From the NCBI GenBank assembly GCA_947184155.2, contig CAMXCT020001510.1, positions 84,301 to 148,300 of the forward strand: a stretch of DNA of 64,000 nucleotides, read 5' to 3'. The DNA comes from Cladocopium goreaui. Taxonomy: Eukaryota > Sar > Dinophyceae > Suessiales > Symbiodiniaceae. Within the stretch, counting starts at the first letter, position 1. The number at the start of each line of letters is the position of its first letter. The notes beneath the pieces are model-generated. The model saw only the letters and a list, made by a program, of their open reading frames with translations, had not been told where the DNA came from and searched no databases. Made by a program: the position numbers and the translations under genes. Of the stretch, positions 43,101 to 54,733 are shown in pieces.

Positions 43101-45511
43101 TGCAAGCAACTGCCGGTTACCAGAGGTTGGAACTCATGCTTCCCAACCTGGGAACCATAGGTTACCATTGCAAAGAACTTCCGGTTCCTAAAGGTTGGAA
43201 CTCATGGTTCCCAACGTGGGAACCAAAGGTTACCATGCAAGGAACTGCCGGTTCCCAGACGTTGAAACTTGCGGCTCCCAACTTGGGAACCAGAGGTTAC
43301 CATTGCAACGAATTGCCGGTTCCCAGAAGTTAGAATTTATGTGTTCGAAGCTAAGCGGCTGTCATTGTAAGGAACTGCGGGTTCCGAAAGCTTGAAACTC
43401 ATGGTTCCAAACCTGAAAAAGCATACGTTACCAGTGGAAGGATCTGTTGATTCCAAAAAGTTAGAACTCATGGTTCTTAATGTTGTTTTGTTTTGTTTAC
43501 TGAGCCGGCAACAGAACCTTTTGTTTTGCTTAATGGACCGGTAGCGGAATGTTTGCGTTCGGCTGCTGGGCCGGCATTAAAAATGTTTTTGCACGAAAAA
43601 GGGGCATGTTAAAATAATATGAAAACAGTCTCTTTACAACTTTATATATGGTTTTGCTTAATGGACCGGTAAAGAACGCTTTGTTTTGCTTAATGGACCG
43701 GTACCAGAATGTTTGCGTTTGGTTCATGGCAAGGAACTGCCGGTTCCCAAAGGTTGGAACTCACTGTTGCCAACGTGGGAACCACAGGTTACCATTGCAA
43801 GGAACTGCCGGTTCCCAGAGCATTGCAAGCAACTGCCGGTTCCCACCTGGGAACCACAGGTTACCATTGCAAAGAACTTCCAGTTCCTAAAGGTTGGAAC
43901 TGATGGTTCCCAACGTGGAAACCAAAGGTTACCATGGCAAGGAACTGCTGGTTCCCAGACCTTGAAACCTACGGTTCCCAACCTGGGAACCAGAGGTTAC
44001 CATTGCAAGGAATTGCCGGTTCCCAGAAGTTGGAATTTATGTTTTCGAAGCTAAGCGGCTATCATTGTAAGGAACTGCGGGTTCCCAAAGCTTGAAACTC
44101 ATGGTTCCAAGCCTGAAAAAGTAACGTTACCAGTGGAAGGATCTGTTGATTGCAAAAAGTTAGAACTCATGGTTCTTAATGTTGTTTGGTTTTGTTTGCT
44201 GAGCCGGTAACAGCACCTTTTGTTTTGCTTAATGGACCGGTAGCGGAATGTTTGTGTTTGGCTGTTGGGCCGGCATAAAAATGTTTTTGAACAAAAAAGG
44301 TGCATGTCAAAATGATATGAAAACAGTTTCTTTACAATTTTACGGTTTTGCTTAATGGACCGGTACAGAACGCTTTGTTTTGCTTAATGGACCGGTACTG
44401 GAATGTTTGCGTTTGGTTCATGGCAAGGAACTGCTGGTTTCCAAAGGTTGGAACTCACGGTTGCCAACGTGGGAACCACAGGTTACCATTGCAAGGAACT
44501 GCCGGTTCCAAGGGGTTGGAACTCCTGGTTCCCAACCTGGGAACCAGAGGTTACCATTGCAAGCAACTGCCGGTTACCAGGGGTTGGAACTCATGCTTCC
44601 CAACGTGGGAACCACAGGTTACCATTGCAAGGAACTGCCGGTTCCAAGGGGTTGGAACTCCTGGTTCCCAACCTGGGAACCAGAGGTTACCATTGCAAGC
44701 AACTGCCGGTTACCAGAGGTTGGAACTCATGCTTCCCAACCTGGGAACCATAGGTTACCATTGCAAAGAACTTCCAGTTCCTAAAGGTTAGAACTCATGG
44801 TTCCCAACGTGGGAACCAAAGGTTACCATGGCAAGGAACTGCCAGTTCCCAGACGTTGAAACTTACGGTTCCCAACCTGGGAACCAGAGGTTACCATTGC
44901 AAGGAATTGCCGGTTCCCAGAAGTTAGAATTTATGTGTTCGAAGCTAAGCGGCTATCATTGTAAGGAACTGCGGGTTCCCAAAGCTTGAAACTCATGGTT
45001 CCAAACCTGAAAAAGCATACGTTACCAGTGGAAGGATCTGTTGATTGCAAAAAGGTTAGAACTCATGGTTCTTAATGTTGTTTTGTTTTGTTTACTGAGC
45101 CGGTAACAGAGCCTTTTGTTTTGCTTAATGGACCGGTAGCGGAATGTTTGCGTTTGGCTGTTGGGCCGGCAATTTTTTTTCTGCACGAAAAAAGGTGCAT
45201 GTTAAAATGATATGAAAAAAGTTTCTTTACAACTTTTTGGTTTTGCTTAATGGACCGGTAAAGAACGCTTTGTTTTGCTTAATGGACCGGTACCGGAATG
45301 TTTGCGTTTGGTTCATGGCAAGGAACTGCCGGTTCCCAAAGTTTGGAACTCACTGTTGCCAACGTGGGAACCACAGGCTACCATTGCAAGGAACTGCCGG
45401 TTCCCAGAGGTTGGAACTCCTGGTTCCCAACCTGGGAACCATAGGTTACCATTGCAAAGAACTTCCGTTTCCTAAAGGTTGGAACTGACGGTTCCCAACG
45501 TGGGAACCAAA
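40145..45511. repeat. Higher-order satellite, about 7 units of about 760 bp
   Basis: Each unit has a 'promoter-like' AT-richer part (TTTTGCTTAATGGACCGGTA, ATGATATGAAAACAG) and a run of 30-35 bp subunits (GGTTCCCAACCTGGGAACC, GGTTACCATTGCAAG, GAACTGCCGGTTCCC). The landmark GAGCCGGTAACAG recurs near 40458, 41223, 41971, 42744, 43501, 44203 and 45099. The last spacing is longer because of an internal subunit duplication (44455-44745). Repeating ORFs of 60-147 codons are by-products of the period, not genes. Confidence 0.97.
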
Positions 45512-46556
45512 GCACAGCACGCTGCACAGCACCCTGCACAGCACCTTGCACAGCACCCTACACAGCACCCTGCACAGCACCTTTCACAGCACCCTTCACA
45601 GCACCCTGCACAGCACCTTTGCGAGACTTCGCCACCGCACTCTGGACAGCAGCGTGCACAGCGCCCTGCACAGCACCTTTGCCAGACTTCGCCACCGCAG
45701 TCTGGACAGCACTCTGCACAGCACCCTGCACAGCACCTTTGCCAGACTTCGCCACTGCAGTCTGGACAGCACCCTGCACAGCACCCTGCACAGCACCTTT
45801 GCCAGACTTCGCCACCGCAGTCTGGAGAGACTTCGCCACTGCAGTTTGAAGAGCACTCGCCACTCCAGTCTGGACAGCGCCCTGCACAGCACCCTGCACA
45901 GCACCCTTTGCCAGACTTCGCCACCGCAGTCTGGACAGCACCCTGCACAGCACCCTGCACAGCACCTTTGCCAGACTTCGCCACCGCAGTCTGGACAACA
46001 CCCTGCACAGCACCCTGCACAGCACCTTTGCCAGACTTCGCCACCGCAGTCTGGACAGCACCCTGCACAGCACCCTGCGCAGCACCCTGCACACCCTGCA
46101 CAGCACCTTTGCCAGACTTCGCCACCGCAGTCTGGACAGCACCCTGCAAAGCAGCACCTTTGCCAGACTTCGCCACCGCAGTCTGGACAGCACCTTTGCC
46201 AGACTTCGCCACCGCACTCTGGACAACACCCTGCAGAGCACCCTGCACTGCACCTTTGCCAGACTTTCGCCACCGCAGTCTGGACAGCACCCTGCACAGC
46301 ACCTTTGCCAGACTTCGCCACCGCAGTCTGGACAGCACCCTGCACAGCACCTTTGCCAGACTTCGCCACCGCAGTCTGGACAGCACCCTGCACAGCACCC
46401 TGCACAGCACCGCCACCGCAGTCTGGACAGCACCCTGCACAGCACCCTTTTGCCAGACTTCGCCGCCGCACCCTGGACAGCACCCTGCACAGCACCCTGC
46501 ACAGCACCTTTGCCAGACTTCGCCACCGCACCCTGGACAGCACCCTGCAAAGTTCG
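45512..46556. repeat. 60-bp satellite with 12-15 bp sub-repeats
   Basis: Units combine CAGCACCCTGCA sub-repeats with TTTGCCAGACTTCGCCACCG and CAGTCTGGA. About 17 units with variable numbers of sub-repeats. Frames of 409 and 343 codons (plus) and 362, 330 and 325 codons (minus) are simultaneously open; no start context, splice sites or outside homology supports translation. Confidence 0.95.
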
Positions 46557-46739
46557 CCACCGGAGACCCCCACCTAAGAGAAGTAAGAACCCCTATAGCT
46601 TCCAGCTATCTGGGGAACAATGGCGAGGCAGAAAAATTGGCATGTCAAATGCCTTTCAAACCAAATCTGCAAATGTCGTGTAGCATACGTCTTACAAAAT
46701 TTCAATAGTCAATTGATTAGATCTCAAACTCTCAAACTA

Positions 46740-47260
46740 TTTATTTATGCCATGCGAACCTTTTAAAGCACGGTCGCTTCGACATACGGCAGAGTGTAGC
46801 ATTGTCAACGACCAGTACAGTTTTGCCAAATCGCACATCGCTCGTGCTCTTGCCAAGGAGCCTACTGCGGAAATAAGGCCCAGCCCTTTGAGATTCCGGT
46901 ACTGAAGTGGATACCTGTAGCGGCAAGCGCACTGCTTGCATTTTGTTCACAGCTCAATATTTAATGAACACAGCCCTGCATTCTTCGCTCGCAGCTAAAT
47001 CTGAACAAATCTCCCAAACCAGCGAGGAATCGAAAGGAGGAGGTGCAGAAAGGATACTGACCGGACAAGAATCAGCGATTCAAGGCAGAGGCCGCAAGTG
47101 CTACAGTACATGGAACTCGGGTACAAGTAGCCTGGGCATCCCTAGGCTGCCTTTTGTGATCAGAAAAATCCAAGTTGCTCATACTCTCGCGAGAGGTCAA
47201 CAAATTCAGAGTTGGCATGATGTGCGAAGCCCTGGGAGTTGGCAATAGACGTTGGGGCAC
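46740..47260. pseudogene. Possible decayed coding region
   Basis: Minus frames interrupted by stops read FHNTGAVTRVLKDFGAPTSI, ANSQGFAHHANSEFVDLSRE (47140-47300) and LLGKSTSDVRFGKTVLVVDN (46790-46880). A plus frame of 113 codons overlaps. I do not recognise a family. Confidence 0.3.
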
Positions 47261-48129
47261 CGAAATCTTTCAACACCCTTGTGACGGCGCCTGTGTTGTG
47301 AAACTTTGTTCTGGGATGTTGGCCGTGTAATGTCGTGAATTTGCTGTGATCTCTTTGTGTTTAGCGTTTCAATGAGTAATTGTATGTAATTGTCTTAAAA
47401 CCACTCTGCAGAAGTAGTCGATTGGGATCATGATTATGTCACATTTTGTCATTCCTTTGATGCCAAGAACATTGAAAAGTGGAACATAGTGGATCTACAT
47501 ATCAGGAGTTCTAGGAGTTCTTTCTGCAGGGCTTCGGGCAAATGAGGCATGAACAAGACCCAGCCTCCCAAAAAAAACACATGAAATACTGGTTGGCTAA
47601 GACCTAATCGGGCTTATAATATCTTATAATAGTCCCCAATAAGCAGTTAGTTATAAACAGTTGGTATAACCATGGTATAACCATGGTATAACCCATCATT
47701 GAAACTGACAGCCAAACCATATTGCACCATTGCACCATATTGCACCATCGACAAGTCGCTGGATCTGTGAATGGCGAAGGTCCCAATGCACGTCCGAAGA
47801 CGATGAAGGATCCTCGCCTTATGGGGGTTGGACTTGGAGGATCACCATGAGCCCATTGGAAAAACCTCGAGTTTTTACAGGTTTTTACAACCAGTGAAAT
47901 GTGTGAAATAAGTTCCCATTTGTGGACTAAACTATACTAAACCCATGGCCCATGTCTAACTAACGGTTTTTGTTCGGATTCCTGTGAGCCGTCTAAAAAG
48001 TTACATATGAAATGGGTGTGGGTCAAATTTTGGTAGGCGACCCACTATTGGATGGTCAATGCCAAGATTGACCAAGACCTAAAAAATGAGAATAGATTTT
48101 GAAATGATTTTGATGTGTGTTTTTCCAAT

Positions 48130-48274
48130 TCTGGTGCAGCCCAAAAAGTTGGTGGTATCACTTTTGGTGTTGCTGCCCACGTTCCAGAACCCACGGCAAC
48201 TTCGTTTGAATGCTGGCATGGGGCTCACGCAGGCCATCCTGAGGCGCCTTGAAAACACCCAGCAAATTGTGTGA
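48130..48274. CDS. Candidate exon, strand ambiguous
   Basis: Plus: acceptor TTCTGGTGCAG then PKKLVVSLLVLLPTFQNPRQ, LRLNAGMGLTQAILRRLENT and a TGA. Minus: VFKAPQDGLREPHASIQTKL, PWVLERGQQHQK. Both have coding-like codons. The plus acceptor and terminal stop favour plus slightly. Confidence 0.4.
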
Positions 48275-48639
48275 TCATGCGAGTGGATGGGATAGGTGGG
48301 TATGATGTGTGTGTATCTGTGTGGAGCAAAAGTCTCTTCTCTGCATTTCCATGCACTTGGAAGTGTTAGAAGTAAATAAACACAGATTCTGGCAACGTGT
48401 TTGGGTCCTACAACAGCAAGGTGAAGCAAACTAGACCTGCTGGAGCTATGCCAAAGGTCCAGACTCAGAGTAGGAGGTCAAAAATAGCTGGTGGTTAGGG
48501 ACCTTCATCCCGCCAAAGATTGGTGCTATCAGGAAGTCTGCAACAAACAACTCCATGAAGCGATCACAGTGTATCACAGTGTATTCATTTATATTCATTT
48601 GTGAATAGTTACAGCTATAGTTAATTCATATGATGATAT

Positions 48640-48745
48640 GTATATAATATATAATGTTTATACTATAATATAATGTAATATGATATTAAATAATAGCTAT
48701 ATATATAACATAATATGACATTATATATCTAATATATATTGTTTG
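48640..48745. repeat. AT-rich simple sequence
   Basis: TATA/TAATAT tracts without coding signal. Confidence 0.8.
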
Positions 48746-48779
48746 AAGAATGATCAATTTCAAGTGAACAAAACAAAAA

Positions 48780-48858
48780 CACACCAGACCCCTGATCCGT
48801 GCCATTCCGTGGCCACCGCCCAGGCACTTCAGGGGCTGAAACGGGCACACCATTCAGG
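48780..48858 (+). CDS. Candidate exon
   Basis: Frame PDPCHSVATAQALQGLKRAH ends at donor TTCAG then GTCACC. The antisense frame is also open. Confidence 0.35.
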
Positions 48859-49097
48859 TCACCAGGAGAGGACATGGTACCTGGCTGGGCTGCACCAAGC
48901 TGCGCCAATGTATAAAATTATATCATTTATGTACGAAGAATTACCAAGATCCAACTTTAGGATACATTTCCATACATTTACTTTATCATGATAAAAATCT
49001 ATTCCGTTATGATTAGGGGAGTGTTTTGGAAATTCATCTGCTTGGATCCAAGTTGTAGTTTCCACATATTTGCACAGCCCTCCACCTCCAGCTATGG

Positions 49098-49154
49098 GGA
49101 CATGAACCCCCGAATGGCTTCAAGGTTCAACGTGGTGTCGAGCCCTTCAACGCT
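49098..49154 (-). CDS. Candidate terminal exon
   Basis: Acceptor CGTCGCAG; VEGLDTTLNLEAIRGFMSP then TAG. A plus frame (YGDMNPRMASRFNVVSSPST) competes. Confidence 0.4.
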
Positions 49155-49395
49155 GCGACGTGATCATGACATCACCAAACATGTTTGGAAGGCAACTGAC
49201 TCATGACTCGTGGAAGTCAGTAACAATTGCTGTGGAGATTTCATTCAAATTTGGGGATTGAGCTATGCAATCCCCAATATATACACCAGTTATCACCAGT
49301 TCGTATATTCACCCATGTTAATCAATCCATATTCATCCATCAACTGGGGTACAGATAATGGCTCAATTCTTTGGAAATTGGTAGCTGAACAATCT

Positions 49396-49559
49396 ATGAT
49401 AGAGACTTGCCGGAGCCAAGTTTCTCTCATTTTGCACGTCCGTCGGGCGGGATCCTACGCTCCCATCTTGGGAGGGACTACTGCTTTCACAGAGGACCAT
49501 GAGATTCAGCTCAGTGGAAAGACCTGTGACATGTTCACTCGCTCCGCCGCAGCTTTTTA
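49396..49559. CDS. Candidate exon, strand ambiguous
   Basis: Plus frame RSQVSLILHVRRAGSYAPIL, GGTTAFTEDHEIQLSGKTCD ends at TAG; minus frame GGASEHVTGLSTELNLMVLC also open. Confidence 0.35.
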
Positions 49560-49933
49560 GGAACAAAAACAGGTGCTTCACTGAAATTGTGTGTGTGTGT
49601 CTGTGTGTACTGAAACAAAGTACAACAGGTACTGATGAAGTAGCAATAAGCAGCATATACGTCACTGTAATCTCATTGCTTTCCACATCTTGCAATCAAC
49701 AATAACAGTGCTCCACATGCTCCAGCATTTCTATAGATTTGAACATACTGAGTCGGGCTGAGTCCTGCACGTGAGTTTGTCTGTCTGCACTGGAGCCTCA
49801 TCCTCGTGCAAATGCGCCAGGGGATTCTCGTGACCTTGGTGGAACAAACCACGAATAGGATTCATCAGGATTCTACCGTGTGGTCCCAATAAGACACTAA
49901 AAAAGTTCTCCAGGAATCCTATGGAATCCCTAC

Positions 49934-50102
49934 CGGTAGTTCCAGAAGTTCCTCGATCCGTGAATCGGTTCCGGACGGTAGTGATGAGCATCGTTGTATG
50001 CATCGATCGATTGCGTCTCCAGACGCGCAATGGTGTCAAATTCCTGGGGGGTGAAGCAGGTCCCATGCCCTGCTCCAAGATGAAGCATAGTAAGGTCATC
50101 AA
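49934..50102 (-). CDS. Internal exon, unknown enzyme-like domain
   Basis: 55 codons between acceptor TTGAGGAG and donor CG then GTAGGG. Encodes DDLTMLHLGAGHGTCFTPQE, FDTIARLETQSIDAYNDAHH, YRPEPIHGSRNFWNY. The His/Tyr/Trp-rich ordered composition points to a folded catalytic or binding domain. The family is not recognised. Other frames here are long but less coding-like. Confidence 0.65.
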
Positions 50103-50541
50103 CTCCTCAATGCTTATGATATCTTGTGATCTTTTTGGAGCAGGGTTGCTCTCACATTGCTGGCAGGATCAGATAGGCACAAGACCGCATTACTCTCTCC
50201 TCTACAGTCCCTACGTTGCTAGATCACCACGTCTCATGACAATCTGTATCTTTGGCAATACCACGATTCTCAACTCAGACAAACAGGATATTGTCATCAT
50301 TTGCATACAATATAGGGCCCAATGATATTGGGACGTGTCAACGGTCAATACCATTTGTTTTTCTACGATTTAAATATATTCAAGTGGGGTATGAACATTC
50401 ATGATTGCAAGCTATTTCTGAAAATAGCCCACCAACCCCAACTGCAAATAACTCTAAGGTTTTATTAGTCTTCAATCTTCAATCGGTTTTTATAGGTTTT
50501 TATCATCTGTTCATCCGCATTTTCCTGAGGAATTGCAGGTT

Positions 50542-50680
50542 TCATCCCTGGAGGATTCCGGGGGATCCCGCCTTAATGGTGGCGGCCCGGAGCCGGGTGA
50601 GCGCCCGAAAGACTGCGCGCTTGATTTCGGCCACCTGGACTGGGAGGCCGTTACTAACCTCCGTAGTTGACCGGATTTCC
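50542..50680 (-). CDS. Probable terminal exon
   Basis: Frame STTEVSNGLPVQVAEIKRAV, FRALTRLRAATIKAGSPGIL, QG then TGA, with very high third-position G/C. A plus frame (SGGSRLNGGGPEPGERPKDC) after acceptor ATTGCAG is an alternative. Confidence 0.5.
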
Positions 50681-50799
50681 CAGTGCCATGTTTGATGATG
50701 GGTATGCCGCCGTGCCAAGCTAAGTTGTTTTGTTTAACGGAGGTTTACCGGTTTACCATGAAATAGAAAAGCAATTTAGATGGCTTTCCGCTTGTAATG

Positions 50800-50935
50800 T
50801 TTCCGAATCAGTCGGGTTTCCAATGGGAGGATGGGCTAGGAGCCGTTGATGGCTCTTGGCTCTGTCCAAGAGCAGTTAATCTTTCGACGTATACCTTCGA
50901 ACCTTTGCTTCCACCGAACTCGAGAAGGCTAGCGC
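50800..50935 (-). CDS. Candidate exon
   Basis: Frame ASLLEFGGSKGSKVYVERLT, ALGQSQEPSTAPSPSSHWKP. Boundaries not resolved; the plus strand is also open. Confidence 0.35.
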
Positions 50936-51337
50936 ATATACAGATCATACAGCAACTCTGCATTCTCCATCTATCTCATTGTAATATTATGGTTTATGAT
51001 CATCCCACCATCATTGTGGATTCCATATTATCATATAGTGGGTATATTAACTTAAAAACCCCTATTGATGGACTGATGACTATGCCCCAAAATCCATATC
51101 ATCCAACTTTGACCATGGCACACATGTTATCTGCAGGCTTATGTCTCCATATGTCTCCATAATTGCAAACCTATGAGGAAATAGTACGATATAGATCGAT
51201 ATAGTCTCCATTCCATGTCCAACACTGACCGAAGGTATCTTTCAACGTTTGACGTCTTGTGTGTGTGTGTGTTTGTGCGTGCTCTTTCTTGATTTGAGAC
51301 ACAATGCCTCTGCGGTCCCTTGTACTGTACATAGCAC

Positions 51338-51405
51338 CGAGCGAAGCTGGTAGCTGGTAGTTGGACCCACAACGAGTCGTGCCTCTGCGTTCTCAACGGC
51401 GTCCA
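51338..51405 (-). CDS. Short internal exon
   Basis: 22 codons plus two bases between acceptor ACACGCTAG and donor TCG then GTGCTA. Encodes DAVENAEARLVVGPTTSYQL, RS. Confidence 0.5.
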
Positions 51406-51558
51406 CTAGCGTGTCCTATCAACACAAGAGCTGTCTTGATAACCAAATTTTCCATGGTTGAACATGAAAAGGAAACAAAACACACCCACTCTACTCCATA
51501 TCAAACAGACCATCAGCTGAAACATGTCCCATCATATCCTACACAAAAAGGGATGAGA

Positions 51559-51707
51559 AATGAGACCCTGGCAACTGCAAGAGTGCATTGCATTGCGTTG
51601 TGAATCTCCTGAGATTTGGATGCTCTATCTTGAAGCTCCCCAGCTGTGTTCTCCTGAAGCGAAAACGGTTGCATCTTGCATCAAGGATCATGACAGGAAA
51701 CACTGAA
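51559..51707 (+). CDS. Candidate short ORF/exon
   Basis: ATG-initiated frame MRPWQLQECIALRCESPEIW, MLYLEAPQLCSPEAKTVASC, IKDHDRKH then TGA. Protein-like composition but no supporting context. Confidence 0.3.
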
Positions 51708-52335
51708 CAAGCGATCACCCTGCCCTTTCCTTTGAAAACCTCTGGTTTTCTTGTGTTTTTCCCCGATCAGTACAAGTGTGTTTTCTGTAACAGGTGTTCC
51801 ACATTTCCACCAAGGTATGGGCCAAAAGCTAGCAGTGTCAACCTTTCCAACGCATGCGTAGCACCAAAATATGGCTTTTAATTGTGGGAGGAAAGGAACT
51901 AGCTAAAATCAATTCTTCTTAGATTATTTTTTTTTTCCTTTGGTATCCTTTGAGTTCCTTTGGTTCGGATGTTTTGGGGCTGGGTGGATTCTATTGTTTT
52001 TCCGTTGGTTTCCTGTGTGTTCCTTTGGTTTGCAAGGGAGCAACAAAGGAAAAGAAAATACAAGGAAAAAACAAACCAATCAAGGAAAGTCTAAGGAGGC
52101 ATAAGCCCATGGAAAGCATCAGTCATGTCTGTTTCTAAGGAGGCTGCTAGAAACAGCGTATCCCACAGAATTCCATGCTCACTCCGTGAGAAATGATACT
52201 GCATTACACTACAAATCTTCAGGCAACACATTCATGCAAGGTAGAGAATTCAAAGCATGTACACTTTCAGTGAGAGTTGGCTAGTCAATGCTAGCAATCA
52301 ATGGTAATTTACCACAACCCCTTGTGAATTAAGTC

Positions 52336-53165
52336 GGAACGTCATGGGTCCCCATTTTATAGAGATAAAACACCGGGGTACATCCCCCCCCACATCCCCA
52401 ACACCATAAAATGGGGCACTCTGACATACCGTCGAGCCTATCTTTATTTTCCTAAAGTTGGTCTCAGACCAGATATATACAGGTTATGCCTCTATAACAA
52501 GTGTAATATGCCTCAATTTTGGGTATCGTGAAGCTTTTGGATGCATTTTGTAAAATGTGGTTAAAATTGTAGCATGTGGTAGCAATATGTAGCAACAAAA
52601 TTGTGGCATTTCTGTGTTTTTTCCGTTTTATAGTGGCAGTTGTTCTAAATTCCTCTCTCGTGAAACGGCCATTCTTCGCGAATAAAAACAAGTAATTTGG
52701 CGAGTCTTTCGCGAACCTCAGAACCTCACGTGTATTTTTCGCGGGGGTCTCATATTAAAATTTGCTGCTAAATATTTCGCAAAAAAAAAAACTTTCGCGA
52801 ACTTAGAAAAAAAAAAGTTTTCGCGGGGTTTGATGTTGAAACCCGGCGGCCTTGGCAATTAAAAACCCTTACATGGACCTTTGGAACGACTCCCAGTTGT
52901 ATACTGTAGGTTGGGTTATGATGGGACGGGTAGAGTATGGTATGGTGTGGTATGGTGTGGTATGGTGATGTATGTTTAAAAAAGGTGATAACAGTTTCAG
53001 CTACTATAAAATGGAACCCATGACGTTGGAAAATAGCGATTTTCTAGAGTCTCTATAGGATGGGAACCTATGACGTTCTACGTGGCTGTCACCCAGCAGG
53101 TGAACATCATTCTAACATGCTGCTCTGACCCCCCCCAAAATCTCTATAAAATAGGGGCTACACCC
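52336..53165. mobile_element. Inverted-repeat element with TTCGCG-rich interior
   Basis: AACGTCATGGGTCCCCATTT (52339) is matched in inverted form by AAATGGAACCCATGACGTT (53009) and again near 53050-53075. The interior holds several TTTCGCGAA-type words and poly-A/T runs. No coding signal. Confidence 0.55.
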
Positions 53166-53383
53166 GAGCCCTAAAAATGAGAGAAAACATGTGTGTTAAA
53201 AAAAAAAGTTCTTATCCGGTAGGTACTGTATCCCCCCAATTTTACAGAGGAAAATCCTAAGGGATTTTAACACTATCTTGAACAGTTCTTCTTTCAGTTG
53301 TGATTTGTTGTCAGCCAGCAGTGGACGCAAAGCCATCAACACTGCATCATCCACCAGTGCATCATGGGGTTAACACCTGTAGT

Positions 53384-54733
53384 TCAATGAAGCTTGGGAG
53401 GGGACGTGACATGGGAGAAGAGAACGCCGATCACCTAGAAAATATATGTGAATGTTGTGGCAGTCCCGGCCAAAGGGTGTGATCTTGTTGGAACTCACCT
53501 GGCGGACATGAATCAACGGGTCATAACGAAAGCACTGCAGATTGCGCATCTGGGCAATCTCTTTGCAATGACAGGTCATGTCAGCCGGTGTCAGCCTTTG
53601 TTCCCGTTTCAGGTTCGCCACGACTCCTTGGTTCCATGCCCCCAAAGCTGCATCAAAAATCATCAAAATATCTTTATCATTGTTTATCTTTGTTATCAAA
53701 TGTTGCAATGTTCTCATGATCTCCCATCACTTTTGTTGATCAACGCTACCAAGAGGCTCTGCTACCAAGGCTGCAGTTGGCGCCAGCAGTGCCGCCAGGA
53801 ACACCTACGCAGCAACGGTTGGATCTCTTGCAAGTGATTGAATTGAATGGATCAATCTGCCGCTCCTGCTGAATCTGTTCCAATTTAATCAATTTAGAAT
53901 CCTCTAATTTCAAACTGATCAATTGAATTGGTCTTTCTATCACGAACTGTCGTTCATTTGAACAGAACTGCTTCCAGGCAAACACGAACGGAGAGCGCCT
54001 GCAATAGTCGCGCCATTGGCAAGAGGCAACCCACTTCGTTGTGGTGACGGGCTTGAATGTCAAAATTGCGGCACACATTCCTCTGTCAATTTGCTGCACT
54101 ATAATGCAGTATAATATATAGATGAAACACAATCCAATGTCTTGGCAGTTTTCAAGTTGAATCAGGTTTTAATTTGCAGATATTTGCAGTCTCCCTGCGT
54201 AGAACGCCTGTAGAGAAAACAAAGACCAGCTTCATGTCTTCTCCTTTTCACTCATTTCTCGCTACATGGTGGATGATGATTTCATGTTAATTCTTTTAGT
54301 GGTGCTGTCACTGTAACAATCAGGAATTGTAAATTGTGTAAACAAAACCCTCACTGGCAATAAATTTTACATGCCCCTCACTTCGTTGGTGCGGCAACCC
54401 ACTTCTGCCAACCACATCTTTCCGCATGGCGGACATTGCGAAATCCCAGGTGTTCTGAAGGGGCACCAAGTGGCGCGGTCTGGACGGAGCAGCCGTCCAT
54501 GAAAGGAGTCCCAGACCATGCGAATCATCTTTGGATGGCATGGCTTCAGCCAACTTTGTGACAGTGAAACATCTCAGGTTTGGGAAGTTGTCCTGGGCGA
54601 ACCGGATCCTCTTGGCTTTTTTCGGGAGTTCAAAAAGGGCATTTTGCATGGTTGAAGGCTGTTGGAAAAAATAGTTGGACAGAAGCGGGCCCGTAGCAAA
54701 GCCCTGGATTTTGAGGTTGATGGACACCCGCGT
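53384..54733 (-). CDS. Five-exon orphan gene (3' part, 255 residues visible)
   Basis: Exons 54733-54371 (121 codons), 54093-53944 (50), 53804-53750, 53647-53499 and 53434-53384 (ending TGA). All four junctions agree in phase. Donors are GTAAAA, GTGATA, GTAGCG and a perfect CAG/GTGAGT; acceptors are GAGTAG, TAGTGCAG, TGCGTAG, TTTGATGCAG and TTTTCTAG. The protein runs INLKIQGFATGPLLSNYFFQ..., a Trp/Cys/Arg-rich middle (KWVASCQWRDYCRRSPFVFA), a hydrophobic stretch FLAALLAPTAALVAEPLALG that could be a membrane helix, then LTPADMTCHCKEIAQMRNLQ and VIGVLFSHVTSPPKLH. The 5' end is not visible, since a stop precedes the first exon frame. No family recognised. Codon third positions are G/C-rich throughout. 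Confidence 0.75.

Noticed and set aside
40602-44791. Repeating ORFs reading MFAFGSWQGTAGSQRLE and relatives
   Set aside because: They recur with the 760-bp satellite period and break at different places in each unit.
45472-46708. ORFs of 325-409 codons on both strands
   Set aside because: They follow from a stop-free 60-bp satellite read in several frames at once; no splice context or codon pattern supports translation.
50797-50940. Possible structural RNA (hairpin-like GATGGCTCTTGGCTCTGTCC)
   Set aside because: No tRNA, rRNA or snRNA signature follows; a protein-coding reading is at least as good.
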